Shown here: one piece after another, positions 27,731-36,087 of the stretch | Numbering within the stretch: position 1 is the first letter of the stretch | How the letters are laid out: every line of letters begins with the position of its first letter | Origin: Peribacillus asahii | GTDB taxonomy: Bacteria > Bacillota > Bacilli > Bacillales > DSM-1321 | Assembly: GCF_004006295.1 (NCBI RefSeq) | Contig: NZ_CP026095.1 | Span: 1,660,001-1,724,000, forward strand | Length of the DNA stretch: 64,000 nucleotides | Direction of reading: 5' to 3' | Program-made: the position numbers and the translations under genes | Notes under the pieces: generated by a model | What the model saw: the letters and a program-made list of their open reading frames with translations, nothing else | What the model was told of the DNA's origin: nothing | The model's database searches: none

Positions 27731-28312
27731 ATGAAAATAAAATGGTCTTCAAAGGTTTTAGCAAGCGCATTAGTTGTCTCTCTAGCTTTTAGCACAGCTT
27801 CATTTGCAAATGCACAGAGTTCAGACAGCAAAAAAACAGAGCAAACAAATAAAGTTCAGAAAGAAAATCAGTCTTCTAAGAAAAAGGAAAAACAGCAAAA
27901 GATTGTTGTGAAATCTAAAGTTGGTAAAACAGTTGAAAAGCGTCTAACTAGTGTAGAGTCTTCCATTACAAACATCACTAAATCTATTAATTTATATTTT
28001 GGTGTTACTGAAGATGCCATAGTTGATAAAAAATTGAGCAAAAAAGCAGCATCTAAAAAGTACAATAGTTATAAAGGGAAACTAAAAGCAGACATTAATA
28101 AACTTCGTGCTATTGATAAACAGTTAGCTTCTTATAAGAAAAAATATAAGGGAAATACTGCTGAGTTCGATGCATTAGCAGCAAAGTCTAAAGAACTTCA
28201 AAATTTAGCTAAGGCTGAAATCCAACGAGTAAAAGATTTAGCCGAACAGGCTTCTACTCCAAAAGAAGAAAATAAAAAAACAAACACTACAGGTAATACA
28301 ACAACTAAATAA
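27731..28312 (+). CDS. Exported lysine-rich protein of unknown function
   Basis: A 193-residue secreted protein. Residues 1-29 form a classic signal peptide (positively charged MKIKWSSK, a hydrophobic core ending in STASFANA, and a probable cleavage after ANA). The mature part is Lys/Ser/Gln-rich at the start, then helical with repeated Lys-Leu patterns suggesting a coiled coil (about 60-175), and ends in a Thr/Asn-rich tail. The ribosome site AGGAGGAAGAG is excellent. No catalytic motif, cysteine or cell-wall anchor is seen. A strong terminator follows. Family not recognised. Confidence 0.8.
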   Translation: MKIKWSSKVLASALVVSLAFSTASFANAQSSDSKKTEQTNKVQKENQSSKKKEKQQKIVVKSKVGKTVEKRLTSVESSITNITKSINLYFGVTEDAIVDKKLSKKAASKKYNSYKGKLKADINKLRAIDKQLASYKKKYKGNTAEFDALAAKSKELQNLAKAEIQRVKDLAEQASTPKEENKKTNTTGNTTTK

Positions 28313-28355
28313 TTAGCAGTTTAATTAAGTATTATTTATTGAAGTGTATAGTTCT

Positions 28356-28402
28356 AAAACGTTAAAAAGCCAATATTCTTAATATTGGCTTTTTAACGTT
28401 TT
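28356..28402 (+). terminator. Intrinsic terminator after the exported Lys-rich protein
   Basis: AAAACGTTAAAAAGCC continues into a 22-bp perfect stem with a 3-base loop. A/T tracts flank it on both sides, so it could work in either direction. Confidence 0.82.
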
Positions 28403-28618
28403 AGATTAGGATGATTGATTTCAATGGTTTTGTTATATAACACGTTTGATTAATAATATTATTTAACGGAGCCATTGAAATAATAGCAGAATTGAAAGAA
28501 ATATAAATGAGTAGAACATGTAGATAATCTAGTTATTGTTAAGCTTGACTATTTTTTCTTCTAGGAATCTGGTAAATGTCATAAAATAATAAAAATTTGT
28601 TTTATGGGAGGAGCTAAT

Positions 28619-29395
28619 ATGGTAGAAGGTAAGGTTGTGTTTATTACTGGAGCAGCAAGTGGTATTGGGAATGAAATCGGCGCAGCATTTGCAAAAAGCG
28701 GCGCGAAAGTGGTATTTACCGATTTAGATGAGAAAAAGGTAAAGCAAAGTATAGCAGCGTTAGTAGATGAAGGATATGATTGTTTAGGATTAAAATGTGA
28801 TGTGACAAAGGAAACGGAATTACAGCAAGCCATTCATCAAACAATTGAGACGTATGGACAGTTGGATGTATTAATCAATAATGCTGGATTACAACATATT
28901 GATTTAATTGAAGAATTCCCTACTGAAAAATTTGAATTGCTCGTTCAAGTGATGCTGACGGCTCCTTTTATCGCAATGAAGTACGCATTTCCCATTATGA
29001 AACAACAGAAATCAGGAAGAATTATTAATATGGCATCGATTAATGGACTTGTCGGATTTGCTGGGAAAGCAGCCTATAATAGTGCTAAGCATGGGGTAAT
29101 TGGATTAACGAAAGTTGCAGCGCTAGAAGTGGCGAATTACGGTATTACTGTTAACGCTTTATGTCCTGGTTATGTGGATACACCGCTCGTTCGAAATCAG
29201 TTGACAGATTTAGCTCATAATCGCAATGTCTCATTAGAGAAAGCTATTGAAGAGGTTTTATATCCACTGATTCCTCAAAAACGGTTGCTATCGGTTCAGG
29301 AGATAGCAGATTATGCCATGTTTTTAGCAAGTGATAAGGCGAAGGGGGTTACGGGTCAAGCGGTTGTACTAGATGGAGGATATACAGCACAATAA
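28619..29395 (+). CDS. 3-hydroxybutyrate dehydrogenase-like SDR
   Basis: A 258-residue classical SDR. The motifs are TGAASGIG (near residue 10), NNAGLQHI (about 86-93), and catalytic Ser and Tyr-x3-Lys (MASINGLVGF; YNSAKHG), then ALCPGYVDTPLV and the C-terminal VLDGGYTAQ. The NNAGLQHI-x-IEEFP segment and 258-residue length fit D-3-hydroxybutyrate dehydrogenase, which oxidises 3-hydroxybutyrate to acetoacetate with NAD. I start it at ATG 28619, six bases after GGGAGGAG, rather than at the upstream 28604. It is monocistronic with its own terminator. Substrate assignment is by family resemblance. Confidence 0.82.
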   Translation: MVEGKVVFITGAASGIGNEIGAAFAKSGAKVVFTDLDEKKVKQSIAALVDEGYDCLGLKCDVTKETELQQAIHQTIETYGQLDVLINNAGLQHIDLIEEFPTEKFELLVQVMLTAPFIAMKYAFPIMKQQKSGRIINMASINGLVGFAGKAAYNSAKHGVIGLTKVAALEVANYGITVNALCPGYVDTPLVRNQLTDLAHNRNVSLEKAIEEVLYPLIPQKRLLSVQEIADYAMFLASDKAKGVTGQAVVLDGGYTAQ

Positions 29396-29463
29396 TGATT
29401 AAGCGAAAATGTAATCGGATTCATGGACAATAAATGAATATGAAAGAAAGCTAATTAGATAGG

Positions 29464-29498
29464 AAGCACCTTTTCTTTTGCAGAGAAGGTGCTTTTTA
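29464..29498 (+). terminator. Intrinsic terminator after the SDR gene
   Basis: AAGCACCTT and AAGGTGCTT form a stem around a T-rich loop, followed by TTTAAT. Confidence 0.82.
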
Positions 29499-29666
29499 AT
29501 ATGTGCTATAAATCATGATTAATCTCTACATTTATTGATTTAGAGTTGTTAATGAATTATTTTCGGAAAATTCATTTAAATAAAAATTCATATGACGAGT
29601 GTAAATTTGTGGTATGATACCATTTGTCTTAAAAATAGAGAAGTAATTGTAAGAAGGTGACAGCTT

Positions 29667-31052
29667 ATGGGTAACTCCATAGACGCAAAAAAAGAGGAAC
29701 AAACCTCTAAAGAATATCATTTGTTTTTCCTTACATGGCCTATCTTTTTAGAACTCTTTCTATTTATGTTAATGGGAATTGTCGATACGTTCATGTTGAG
29801 TGCGATATCAGATAATGCGGTGTCTGGGGTCGGTGCAGCTAATCAATATTTGCATATTGCTATTTTAATTTTAGAAGTGATTGGGAATGGGGCTGCGATT
29901 GTTGTTGCTCAGTATATCGGTTCGCGTAGAATGCTGGAAGTTGCCAAGATTTCTGCTTTAGCTATTGTGCTTAATCTACTTGTTGGTTTATGTTTGAGTG
30001 CTGTATTTATTTTTTTCAGCGGCAGGATGATGCGTGCATTGCATTTGTCTGGTGACATTTTGTATTATGCGGAAAGTTACTTAACGATTGTTGGCGGAGC
30101 GATTTTCCTTCAAGCAATAATTAATTCCTTAGCTTCTATTATTCGGGTGCATGGTTTTACAAAACAAGCGATGTTTGTATCGCTTGGTATGAATATTTTT
30201 CATATTATCGGTAATTACGTACTGATATTTGGGAAATTTGGTTTTCCTGAATGGGGCGTTCAGGGAGCGGCGATTTCTTCTGTCGTGAGTCGTTTTCTTG
30301 CTATATTTGTGTTTTTCTGGCTTTTGTATCGCGTAATGGAAGTACCTGTAAAGCTTGCTTATTATGTTTCATTATCCTGGGAGTATATTCGAAAAATCTT
30401 AAAAATCGGTGTACCTTCTGCCTTTGAACAAATTATGTATCAGAGCTGTCAAGTTGTGTTTTTATATTATGTAACGTATTTAGGAGCTAGTTCCTTAGCG
30501 GCTAGACAGTATGCGATGAACATATCGATGTTTATCTATTTATTTGCTTTAGCTATTGGCATGGGAACGGCGATTATTGTCGGTCATTTAGTTGGTGGAA
30601 ATCGGCAGAATGAAGCGTACATTAGAGTATGGAAAAGTGCAAAATGGGCAAGTGGGGTAACTCTTGTCATGGTAGTCATCGTTATTGTGTTTCGTGAACA
30701 ATTTATGCGTTTATTTTCAGACGATCCTGAGATTATTCGTATGGGAGCGAGTGTTTTAATTCTCAGCATTTTGTTAGAAACAGGACGGACTCTTAATATT
30801 GTCATTATTAATTCGCTAAGAGCAGCTGGAGATGCAAAATATCCTGTATATATTGGTTTAATCTCAATGGTCGGCATGAGTCTGCCATTAGGGTATTTTC
30901 TTGTGTTTCAGTTGAATCTTGGATTAGTAGGAATTTGGCTAGCAATTGCAGCGGATGAATGGACGCGGGCTATTATTATGTCTTTTCGCTGGAAGAGCCG
31001 CGCTTGGGAAAAGCATGCTCTTGTAAAGCCTGAAAGTTCGGAAGCGGCATAA
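29667..31052 (+). CDS. MATE-family efflux protein
   Basis: A 461-residue multidrug and toxic-compound extrusion (MATE) transporter with about 12 membrane helices. The N-terminal half has FFLTWPIFLELFLFMLMGIV and the DTFMLS segment, where the aspartate is typical of cation-coupled MATE proteins. The second half repeats the pattern after about residue 240 (LKIGVPSAFEQIMYQ). It exports cationic compounds by Na+ or H+ antiport in other species. AAGGTGA precedes the ATG. A terminator follows, so it is separate from the catabolic operon. The substrate is unknown. Confidence 0.9.
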   Translation: MGNSIDAKKEEQTSKEYHLFFLTWPIFLELFLFMLMGIVDTFMLSAISDNAVSGVGAANQYLHIAILILEVIGNGAAIVVAQYIGSRRMLEVAKISALAIVLNLLVGLCLSAVFIFFSGRMMRALHLSGDILYYAESYLTIVGGAIFLQAIINSLASIIRVHGFTKQAMFVSLGMNIFHIIGNYVLIFGKFGFPEWGVQGAAISSVVSRFLAIFVFFWLLYRVMEVPVKLAYYVSLSWEYIRKILKIGVPSAFEQIMYQSCQVVFLYYVTYLGASSLAARQYAMNISMFIYLFALAIGMGTAIIVGHLVGGNRQNEAYIRVWKSAKWASGVTLVMVVIVIVFREQFMRLFSDDPEIIRMGASVLILSILLETGRTLNIVIINSLRAAGDAKYPVYIGLISMVGMSLPLGYFLVFQLNLGLVGIWLAIAADEWTRAIIMSFRWKSRAWEKHALVKPESSEAA

Positions 31053-31065
31053 AGATGTAAAAAGC

Positions 31066-31103
31066 GATGACTCAAGGGGTGTATTCCTTTTGAGTCATTT
31101 TTA
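31066..31103 (+). terminator. Intrinsic terminator after the MATE gene
   Basis: TGACTCAA and TTGAGTCA form a stem followed by TTTTTATT. Confidence 0.8.
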
Positions 31104-31132
31104 TTGTACGAAAAAATAAAAATGGAAAACAC

Positions 31133-31162
31133 TTGAAATTTTTTACGTATCTATTGTACAAT
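31133..31162 (+). promoter_or_regulatory. Sigma-A promoter of the kinase-dehydratase operon
   Basis: TTGAAA (31133-31138), an 18-base spacer and TACAAT (31157-31162). An operator-like palindrome sits just downstream, at the expected transcription start. Confidence 0.65.
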
Positions 31163-31173
31163 AAACCTATAAC

Positions 31174-31191
31174 ATACCAACCGGTTAGTTA
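31174..31191. promoter_or_regulatory. TetR-type operator candidate O1
   Basis: ATACCAACCGGTTAGTTA is an imperfect palindrome centred on ACCGGT. It matches O2 at 36042-36059 at 13 of 18 positions, including the shared ATAC, AC and GTTAGT. It lies just downstream of the -10, where a repressor would block transcription. Confidence 0.6.
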
Positions 31192-31232
31192 GTTAATGAA
31201 AGCGGATTCAAATAGAATAGGAGGGAAAATGG

Positions 31233-32300
31233 ATGAGTCATAAAATCATCGATACAAAGCCAGTACGAAAGGGCGAAGAATTAAATGCTCATGTACTGGA
31301 AACCTTCTTGAGAAAACATCTAGATAAACTGCCGGATGAAACTTTAATAATTGAACAGTTTGGAACAGGACTATCGAATCTTACATACTGTTTAAAAATA
31401 GGAGAGTGGGAAGCCGTTTTACGTCGGCCGCCTAAAGGTCCAGTTGCTCCGAAGGCCCATGATATGGGGAGAGAATTTCGAATTTTGTCTGAAATTCATC
31501 CGATTTATTCATTAGCTCCAAAACCTTACCTCTTTTCTGTAGATGATTCAATTGTCGGCAGCCCATTTTTTATTATGGAACGAAAAAAAGGCATTGTAAT
31601 TGATTCACAATTTCCGTCACATATTCAGCCTACTCCCAAACTACGTCAATCGCTATCCAAGATGATGGTAGATCAACTAGTTACCCTTCACAATATTGAT
31701 TACACAACAACACACCTTATTGAAATTAGCCGACCTAATGGGTTTATGGAACGACAAGTACATGGCTGGATTGCTCGATATGAACGAGCTAAAACTCATG
31801 ATATTAAAGGAGTTGAACAGCTTCAAAAATGGCTTGTTAAAGAAATTCCAACCCCTTCTACTGCTACGATTATTCATTACGATTATAAATTTAATAATGC
31901 GATGTTTTCCGAAGATTTAACTTCGATGATTGGTTTGTTTGATTGGGAAATGTCCACAGTTGGTGATCCTTTAGCGGATCTCAGTGCAGCGATGAGCTAT
32001 TGGACACAGGCAGATGATCCGGATTTATTAATTCAAGGATTGGGAAAAACGCCGATTACGGTTCAAGATGGTTTTCTCACTCGTCATGAATTTATCGAAT
32101 TATATGCGAAGAAGAGTGGACGAGATGTAAGCAATATTCATTTTTACTTAACATTTGCGTATTTCAAATTAGCCGTCATTTGTCAGCAGATTTTTTATCG
32201 CTACTATAAAGGACAAACGAATGACCCGAGATTTGAGCATCTTCATCGAACTGTGAACAGTATTATTCAACATGCCATTAATATTTCTACTGAAGAATAA
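31233..32300 (+). CDS. APH-family phosphotransferase (ACAD10/11- or LvaA-type kinase)
   Basis: A 355-residue aminoglycoside-phosphotransferase-fold kinase. The catalytic loop is HYDYKFNN (HxDxxxxN), followed by the metal-binding GLFDWEMSTVGDPLADL. The N-terminal lobe has EQFGTGLSNLTYCLKIGEW and VLRRPPKGP, a signature of the subgroup that in animals is fused to ACAD10/ACAD11. Those kinases phosphorylate 4-hydroxyacyl-CoA, as does LvaA in Pseudomonas levulinate catabolism. Antibiotic resistance is therefore unlikely. The ATG at 31233 follows AGGAGGG; the earlier ATG at 31229 is out of frame. First gene of the operon, 12 bases before comB-like. Confidence 0.85.
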   Translation: MSHKIIDTKPVRKGEELNAHVLETFLRKHLDKLPDETLIIEQFGTGLSNLTYCLKIGEWEAVLRRPPKGPVAPKAHDMGREFRILSEIHPIYSLAPKPYLFSVDDSIVGSPFFIMERKKGIVIDSQFPSHIQPTPKLRQSLSKMMVDQLVTLHNIDYTTTHLIEISRPNGFMERQVHGWIARYERAKTHDIKGVEQLQKWLVKEIPTPSTATIIHYDYKFNNAMFSEDLTSMIGLFDWEMSTVGDPLADLSAAMSYWTQADDPDLLIQGLGKTPITVQDGFLTRHEFIELYAKKSGRDVSNIHFYLTFAYFKLAVICQQIFYRYYKGQTNDPRFEHLHRTVNSIIQHAINISTEE

Positions 32301-32312
32301 GGGGGTGCACGT

Positions 32313-33062
32313 TTGACAAAAATTCACTTATTAATGAAAAAAGAAGAAATTGATTATGCGAAAATGGCTGACAATAAAATTGCTGTTGTATTTGATGTAC
32401 TGCTAGCTACATCAACGATTACATCAGCCCTCTACCATGGAGCAAAAGAAGTGATTCCGGTATTAAATGCGGAACAGGCGCTATTTGAAGCAAATAAACG
32501 AAAAGATGATAGCTGCATTTTAGCAGGGGAATATGAAGGGAAAGTGATTGACGGTTTTCTAGGTCCACATCCTCTGCAGCTGCAATCGTCACTTTTTCAA
32601 AAGTCGCTGATCCTATCAACAACAAATGGAACCGTTGCTATTCGAAAAAGTTCATCAGCAAAAAAGGTGTACATTTGTTCTTTGTTAAATGGGCAAGCCG
32701 TCGCCAATAGACTTGCTGCTGCGTTACATGATGAAACAATTATTGTCGTCTGCTCTGGCTCATCAAATGAATTTTGTTTAGAAGATTTTTATGGAGCTGG
32801 TTATTTTCTATATGAGCTCCTTCAACAAAAACAAATGAAGTGGGAGCTTTCCGATGCTGCACAGGCTGCCTTAGCTTTTTATACACATTCACCGAAGAAT
32901 GGGGGCTCATTGTTGAATCAATCTCGAGTAGGAAAACTGTTGAAACAATACGGGCTGCAAGATGAAATGAACTTTGTGGCAAGCGAGGGAATAATCCCTA
33001 CTGTTCCGGTTCTTACCAATAATTTTAGAGTCATCGCAGAAGAACAACATATTGTGAAGTAA
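32313..33062 (+). CDS. ComB-family (2-phosphosulfolactate phosphatase-like) protein
   Basis: A 249-residue member of the ComB family (EC 3.1.3.71 in coenzyme M synthesis). It is recognised from VVFDVLLATSTITSALYHGA (residues about 26-45), LAGEYEGKVIDGFLGPHP and STTNGTVAIRKSS. The start is TTG after GGGGGTG. Bacillus does not make coenzyme M, so the real substrate is probably another phosphate ester. Its place between an APH-type kinase and an acyl-CoA dehydrogenase suggests it acts on a phosphorylated intermediate or side product of the same pathway, which is inference. Confidence 0.83.
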   Translation: MTKIHLLMKKEEIDYAKMADNKIAVVFDVLLATSTITSALYHGAKEVIPVLNAEQALFEANKRKDDSCILAGEYEGKVIDGFLGPHPLQLQSSLFQKSLILSTTNGTVAIRKSSSAKKVYICSLLNGQAVANRLAAALHDETIIVVCSGSSNEFCLEDFYGAGYFLYELLQQKQMKWELSDAAQAALAFYTHSPKNGGSLLNQSRVGKLLKQYGLQDEMNFVASEGIIPTVPVLTNNFRVIAEEQHIVK

Positions 33063-33102
33063 GCCTATCTCTTGACAAAAATAAAAAATAGGAGCTGATC
33101 AT

Positions 33103-34278
33103 ATGTATTTACGTTTATCAGATGAACAAAAGATGGTTCAAAAGACGATTCGAAAATTTGTTGAAAAGGAGCTTATTCCATTAGAAAATGATGTACTTCG
33201 AAATGAAAGAGAAGGGAAACCTTCCTTAGCTCCTGAGAAATTAAAAGAGCTTCAATTAAAGGCGAAAGAAGCTGGTTTTTGGGGAATTAATACACCCGAG
33301 GAATATGGCGGGGCGGATCTTGGACAAATGATGATGGCGCTTGTTTATATGGAAGTATCGAAAACATTTGTCCCTTTCACATTTGGAGGTTCGGCGGATA
33401 ATATTTTATATTATGCCAACGAGGAACAAAAGGAAAAGTATTTACTTCCAACGATTAATGGAAAGAAAAAATCATGCTTTGCGATGACAGAACCAGATGC
33501 AGGATCCGATACAAGAGGGATTAAGATGACGGCTGTTAAAGATGGAAATGAGTGGGTGTTGAACGGAGAAAAAACGTTTATCACAGGTGGGAATGAAGCG
33601 GATTTTGTTATGGTTATTGCGATTACAGATAAAGAAAAACATGCGAAAACAGGACGCGATGGAGTAACCTGCTTTATTGTAGATCGCGATATGGGCTGGA
33701 AATCGGAATATATTCATACGATGGGAGATTGGGGGCCTGCTGGTTTAGTATTTGATAATGTACGAGTACCGGAGGAAAATATTTTAGGTGAATTGCATGG
33801 GGGCTACAATTTAGGTCTAGAGTGGATTGGTTTTGCCCGCTGGATTGTAGGGGCTCGTGCGGTTGGAACAGCAGAAAGACTGTTACAAATGGCTATTGAT
33901 TATTCACAAGAAAGATATACATTCGGTAAACCAATTGCTGATCGACAAGCAATTCAATGGAAAATTGCTGATTCGGCAGTTGAGATTGAAGCGGCTAAAT
34001 GGTTAGTTTTAAATGCAGCGTTTACGTTGGATCAAGGAGAGGATAATCGTCATTTAGCTTCGATGGCCAAATTATATGGGGCGAATATGGGAAATCGAGT
34101 CGTCGACCGCGTACTGCAAATTCATGGAGGCATGGGGTATACAAAGGAATTGCCAATTGAACGTTGGTACCGTGAAGCGAGATTGTGGAGAATATATGAC
34201 GGAACAGATGAAATTCAACGTCTTGTTATTTCAAGAAATTTATTAAAAGGTCATGTGAAAGTAGGTCAGTACGTCTAA
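33103..34278 (+). CDS. Acyl-CoA dehydrogenase (first of two)
   Basis: A 391-residue FAD-dependent acyl-CoA dehydrogenase fold. Visible are CFAMTEPDAGSDTRGIKMTA and EKTFITGGNEADFV in the FAD/substrate region, QERYTFGKPIADRQAIQW, and QIHGGMGYTKELPIERWYRE. The usual catalytic segment YEGT is IYDGTDEIQRLV, so aspartate replaces the glutamate base. It may still be an active dehydrogenase, or carry out a related elimination. It is in the first operon, 40 bases after comB-like and 20 before an SDR. Confidence 0.9.
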   Translation: MYLRLSDEQKMVQKTIRKFVEKELIPLENDVLRNEREGKPSLAPEKLKELQLKAKEAGFWGINTPEEYGGADLGQMMMALVYMEVSKTFVPFTFGGSADNILYYANEEQKEKYLLPTINGKKKSCFAMTEPDAGSDTRGIKMTAVKDGNEWVLNGEKTFITGGNEADFVMVIAITDKEKHAKTGRDGVTCFIVDRDMGWKSEYIHTMGDWGPAGLVFDNVRVPEENILGELHGGYNLGLEWIGFARWIVGARAVGTAERLLQMAIDYSQERYTFGKPIADRQAIQWKIADSAVEIEAAKWLVLNAAFTLDQGEDNRHLASMAKLYGANMGNRVVDRVLQIHGGMGYTKELPIERWYREARLWRIYDGTDEIQRLVISRNLLKGHVKVGQYV

Positions 34279-34298
34279 AACAAAGGGGGAGAGTTCAG

Positions 34299-35063
34299 AT
34301 GAGTAAACGTTTTGAAGGGAAGGTCGCTTTTATTACAGGAGGCAGCAGGGGAATTGGGAAAGCAGTGCTTGAGCAATTTGCTGAAGAAGGAGCAATTGTA
34401 GCTGTCATTGATGTGAATGAAGAGGCGTTAATGTCCACTGCGAATGAGTTTAAAGAAAAAGGCTATACGATTTATGCGAAGGTTGCGAATGTCGTAGATT
34501 CAGAGCAAGTGAAAGCGGCTGTCAAAGAAGTATATGACTTGTATGGTTCGGTGGATATTTTAGTGAATAATGCGGGTGTTATTCGCGACAATCTATTATT
34601 TAAAATGACTGATTCTGATTGGCAAACCGTTATGGATGTTCATTTAAAAGGCGCATTTAATGCGACCCAAGCTGTTCAAGAGTATATGGTTCAAAATAAA
34701 TATGGCCGAATTATTAATATCTCTTCTACTTCTGCACTTGGTAACCGTGGACAAGCAAACTATGCAACGGCAAAAGCGGGTTTACAAGGATTTACGAAAA
34801 CGTTAGCAATCGAATTAGGTAAATTCGGGATTACAGCTAATGCTGTTGCACCTGGTTTCATTGAGTCAGATATGACAAAAGAAACCGCAAGCCGGATTGG
34901 TATTTCCTTTGATGAACTCGTTTCAGCAAGTGTGGCTAATATTCCGGTTGGTCGAAGTGGCCGACCAGCTGATATTGCTAACGCTGTCGCTTTCTTTGCA
35001 GATGAAAAATCCTCTTTTGTAAATGGCCAAGTGATTTATGTAGCTGGGGGACCAAAAACATAA
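34299..35063 (+). CDS. FabG-like SDR oxidoreductase
   Basis: A 254-residue classical SDR. TGGSRGIG lies near residues 14-21, NNAGVIRDNLLF near 92, the catalytic Ser in ISSTSALG, and Tyr-x3-Lys in YATAKAG, with the FabG-type AVAPGFIESDMT and C-terminal VAGGPKT. In the operon it could reduce a keto group of the activated substrate (as LvaD reduces levulinyl-CoA) or oxidise a 3-hydroxyacyl-CoA. The ATG follows GGGGGAGAG. The paralogue at 37315 lies in the second operon, so the two probably act at different steps. Confidence 0.88.
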   Translation: MSKRFEGKVAFITGGSRGIGKAVLEQFAEEGAIVAVIDVNEEALMSTANEFKEKGYTIYAKVANVVDSEQVKAAVKEVYDLYGSVDILVNNAGVIRDNLLFKMTDSDWQTVMDVHLKGAFNATQAVQEYMVQNKYGRIINISSTSALGNRGQANYATAKAGLQGFTKTLAIELGKFGITANAVAPGFIESDMTKETASRIGISFDELVSASVANIPVGRSGRPADIANAVAFFADEKSSFVNGQVIYVAGGPKT

Positions 35064-35076
35064 GGGAGGGATATAG

Positions 35077-35526
35077 ATGTTTCAATCATTTATTGGTGCA
35101 TGCTCGGATAAAGTGAAAAATCGAGTTGAAAGAGGAGCGGTAAAGAAGTTCGCTGCTGCGATTGGAGATCTTCATCCTATTTATATAGATGAGGAAACAG
35201 GAAGAAAATCTCGGTACAAACAAAATATTGCCCCGCCCACTTTTTCACGAGTGTTCGACTATGGAACGATTGATGGATTGAACCTTCCAGCCAAAGGATT
35301 AATTCATGGTGAACAAATATATACGTTCAAACGCCCGTTATTAGTAGAGGAAGAAGTATATTGCTATACAGAGATTATGGATTATTACGAGAAATCTGGA
35401 AAAAACGGAAAAATGGGCTTTTTAGTGTTACACAATACCGGTGAAGACCGTAATGGTGAATTTCTCTTTAAAGCTAAGCAAGTGGTTATTATTACAGAAA
35501 CGGTTCGAAAGGAGATTTCTGTATGA
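35077..35526 (+). CDS. MaoC-like N-terminal (FAS1-type) dehydratase domain protein
   Basis: A 149-residue hot-dog protein of the N-terminal MaoC-like dehydratase group. It has IGDLHPIYIDEETGRKSRYK and NIAPPTFSRVFDYG, typical of the non-catalytic or partner subunit of two-part (R)-enoyl-CoA hydratases. The following gene supplies the hydratase-2 motif, and the stop codon TGA overlaps its ATG, so a heteromeric hydratase is likely. The ribosome site GGGAGGG is good. Confidence 0.82.
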   Translation: MFQSFIGACSDKVKNRVERGAVKKFAAAIGDLHPIYIDEETGRKSRYKQNIAPPTFSRVFDYGTIDGLNLPAKGLIHGEQIYTFKRPLLVEEEVYCYTEIMDYYEKSGKNGKMGFLVLHNTGEDRNGEFLFKAKQVVIITETVRKEISV

Positions 35527-35930
35527 TGTTACTTCAACAATTAGAGGTCGGGGAAACGTTAGCCGATATCCAATTAGAGCCTGTATCACGGTTAGATTTA
35601 ATTAAATATGCAGGAGCTTCTGGAGATTACAATCCGATTCATACGATTGATGAAGAAGCGAAAGCGACGGGGTTACCAGGGGTCATTGCTCACGGTATGT
35701 GGACCATGGGCAATTTATCCAAGTTATTCACCTCATATTATGAGGAAGGATTTATTGAAACCTTCTCCATTCGATTTAAAGGTATGGTATTTCTACATGA
35801 TGTGATTCGCATACAGGCTACGTTAGCTGAAAAATCATCACAAGCATTGCGGTTTCAAGTTAGAGCTGTCAATCAACGTGGAGAAGATGTGATAGCGGGA
35901 GAAGTGATGTATGCTCTTTATGAATTGTAA
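35523..35930 (+). CDS. MaoC-family (R)-specific enoyl-CoA hydratase
   Basis: A 135-residue single hot-dog domain with the hydratase-2 motif YAGASGDYNPIHTIDEEAKA (Asp and His catalytic pair at D-x4-H) and GLPGVIAHGMWTMG. It should add water across a 2-enoyl-CoA to give (R)-3-hydroxyacyl-CoA, a step needed after phosphate elimination or dehydrogenation in this locus. It starts at ATG 35523, overlapping the previous stop. A weak hairpin without T-run at about 35944-35970 follows the gene, so readthrough into the next unit is possible. Confidence 0.88.
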   Translation: MMLLQQLEVGETLADIQLEPVSRLDLIKYAGASGDYNPIHTIDEEAKATGLPGVIAHGMWTMGNLSKLFTSYYEEGFIETFSIRFKGMVFLHDVIRIQATLAEKSSQALRFQVRAVNQRGEDVIAGEVMYALYEL

Positions 35931-36041
35931 ACAGATACAAAAGTGATGGTTCTCTAACAAAGAGCCATCACAGTTACATAATAGATTATAGACAGATAGA
36001 TAAGCATAAGACTAGTCAATTGAAATAAAACATGAACTAAC

Positions 36042-36059
36042 ATACTGACTAGTTAGTAT
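36042..36059. promoter_or_regulatory. TetR-type operator candidate O2
   Basis: ATACTGACTAGTTAGTAT is a nearly perfect 18-bp palindrome (arms ATACT/AGTAT, centre ACTAGT). It matches O1 at 31174-31191. It lies 28 bases before the second acyl-CoA dehydrogenase gene and just after a possible -35 (TTGAAA at 36020-36025). Confidence 0.68.
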
Positions 36060-36087
36060 TAATTAAAAATCATAAAAGGGTGTGTTT

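Noticed and set aside
31233..32300. Aminoglycoside resistance gene
   Set aside because: The fold matches, but the sequence features and operon fit the ACAD10/11-LvaA kinase subgroup rather than resistance enzymes.
35944..35970. Terminator after the MaoC gene
   Set aside because: An imperfect hairpin with no T-run, so not called as a terminator.
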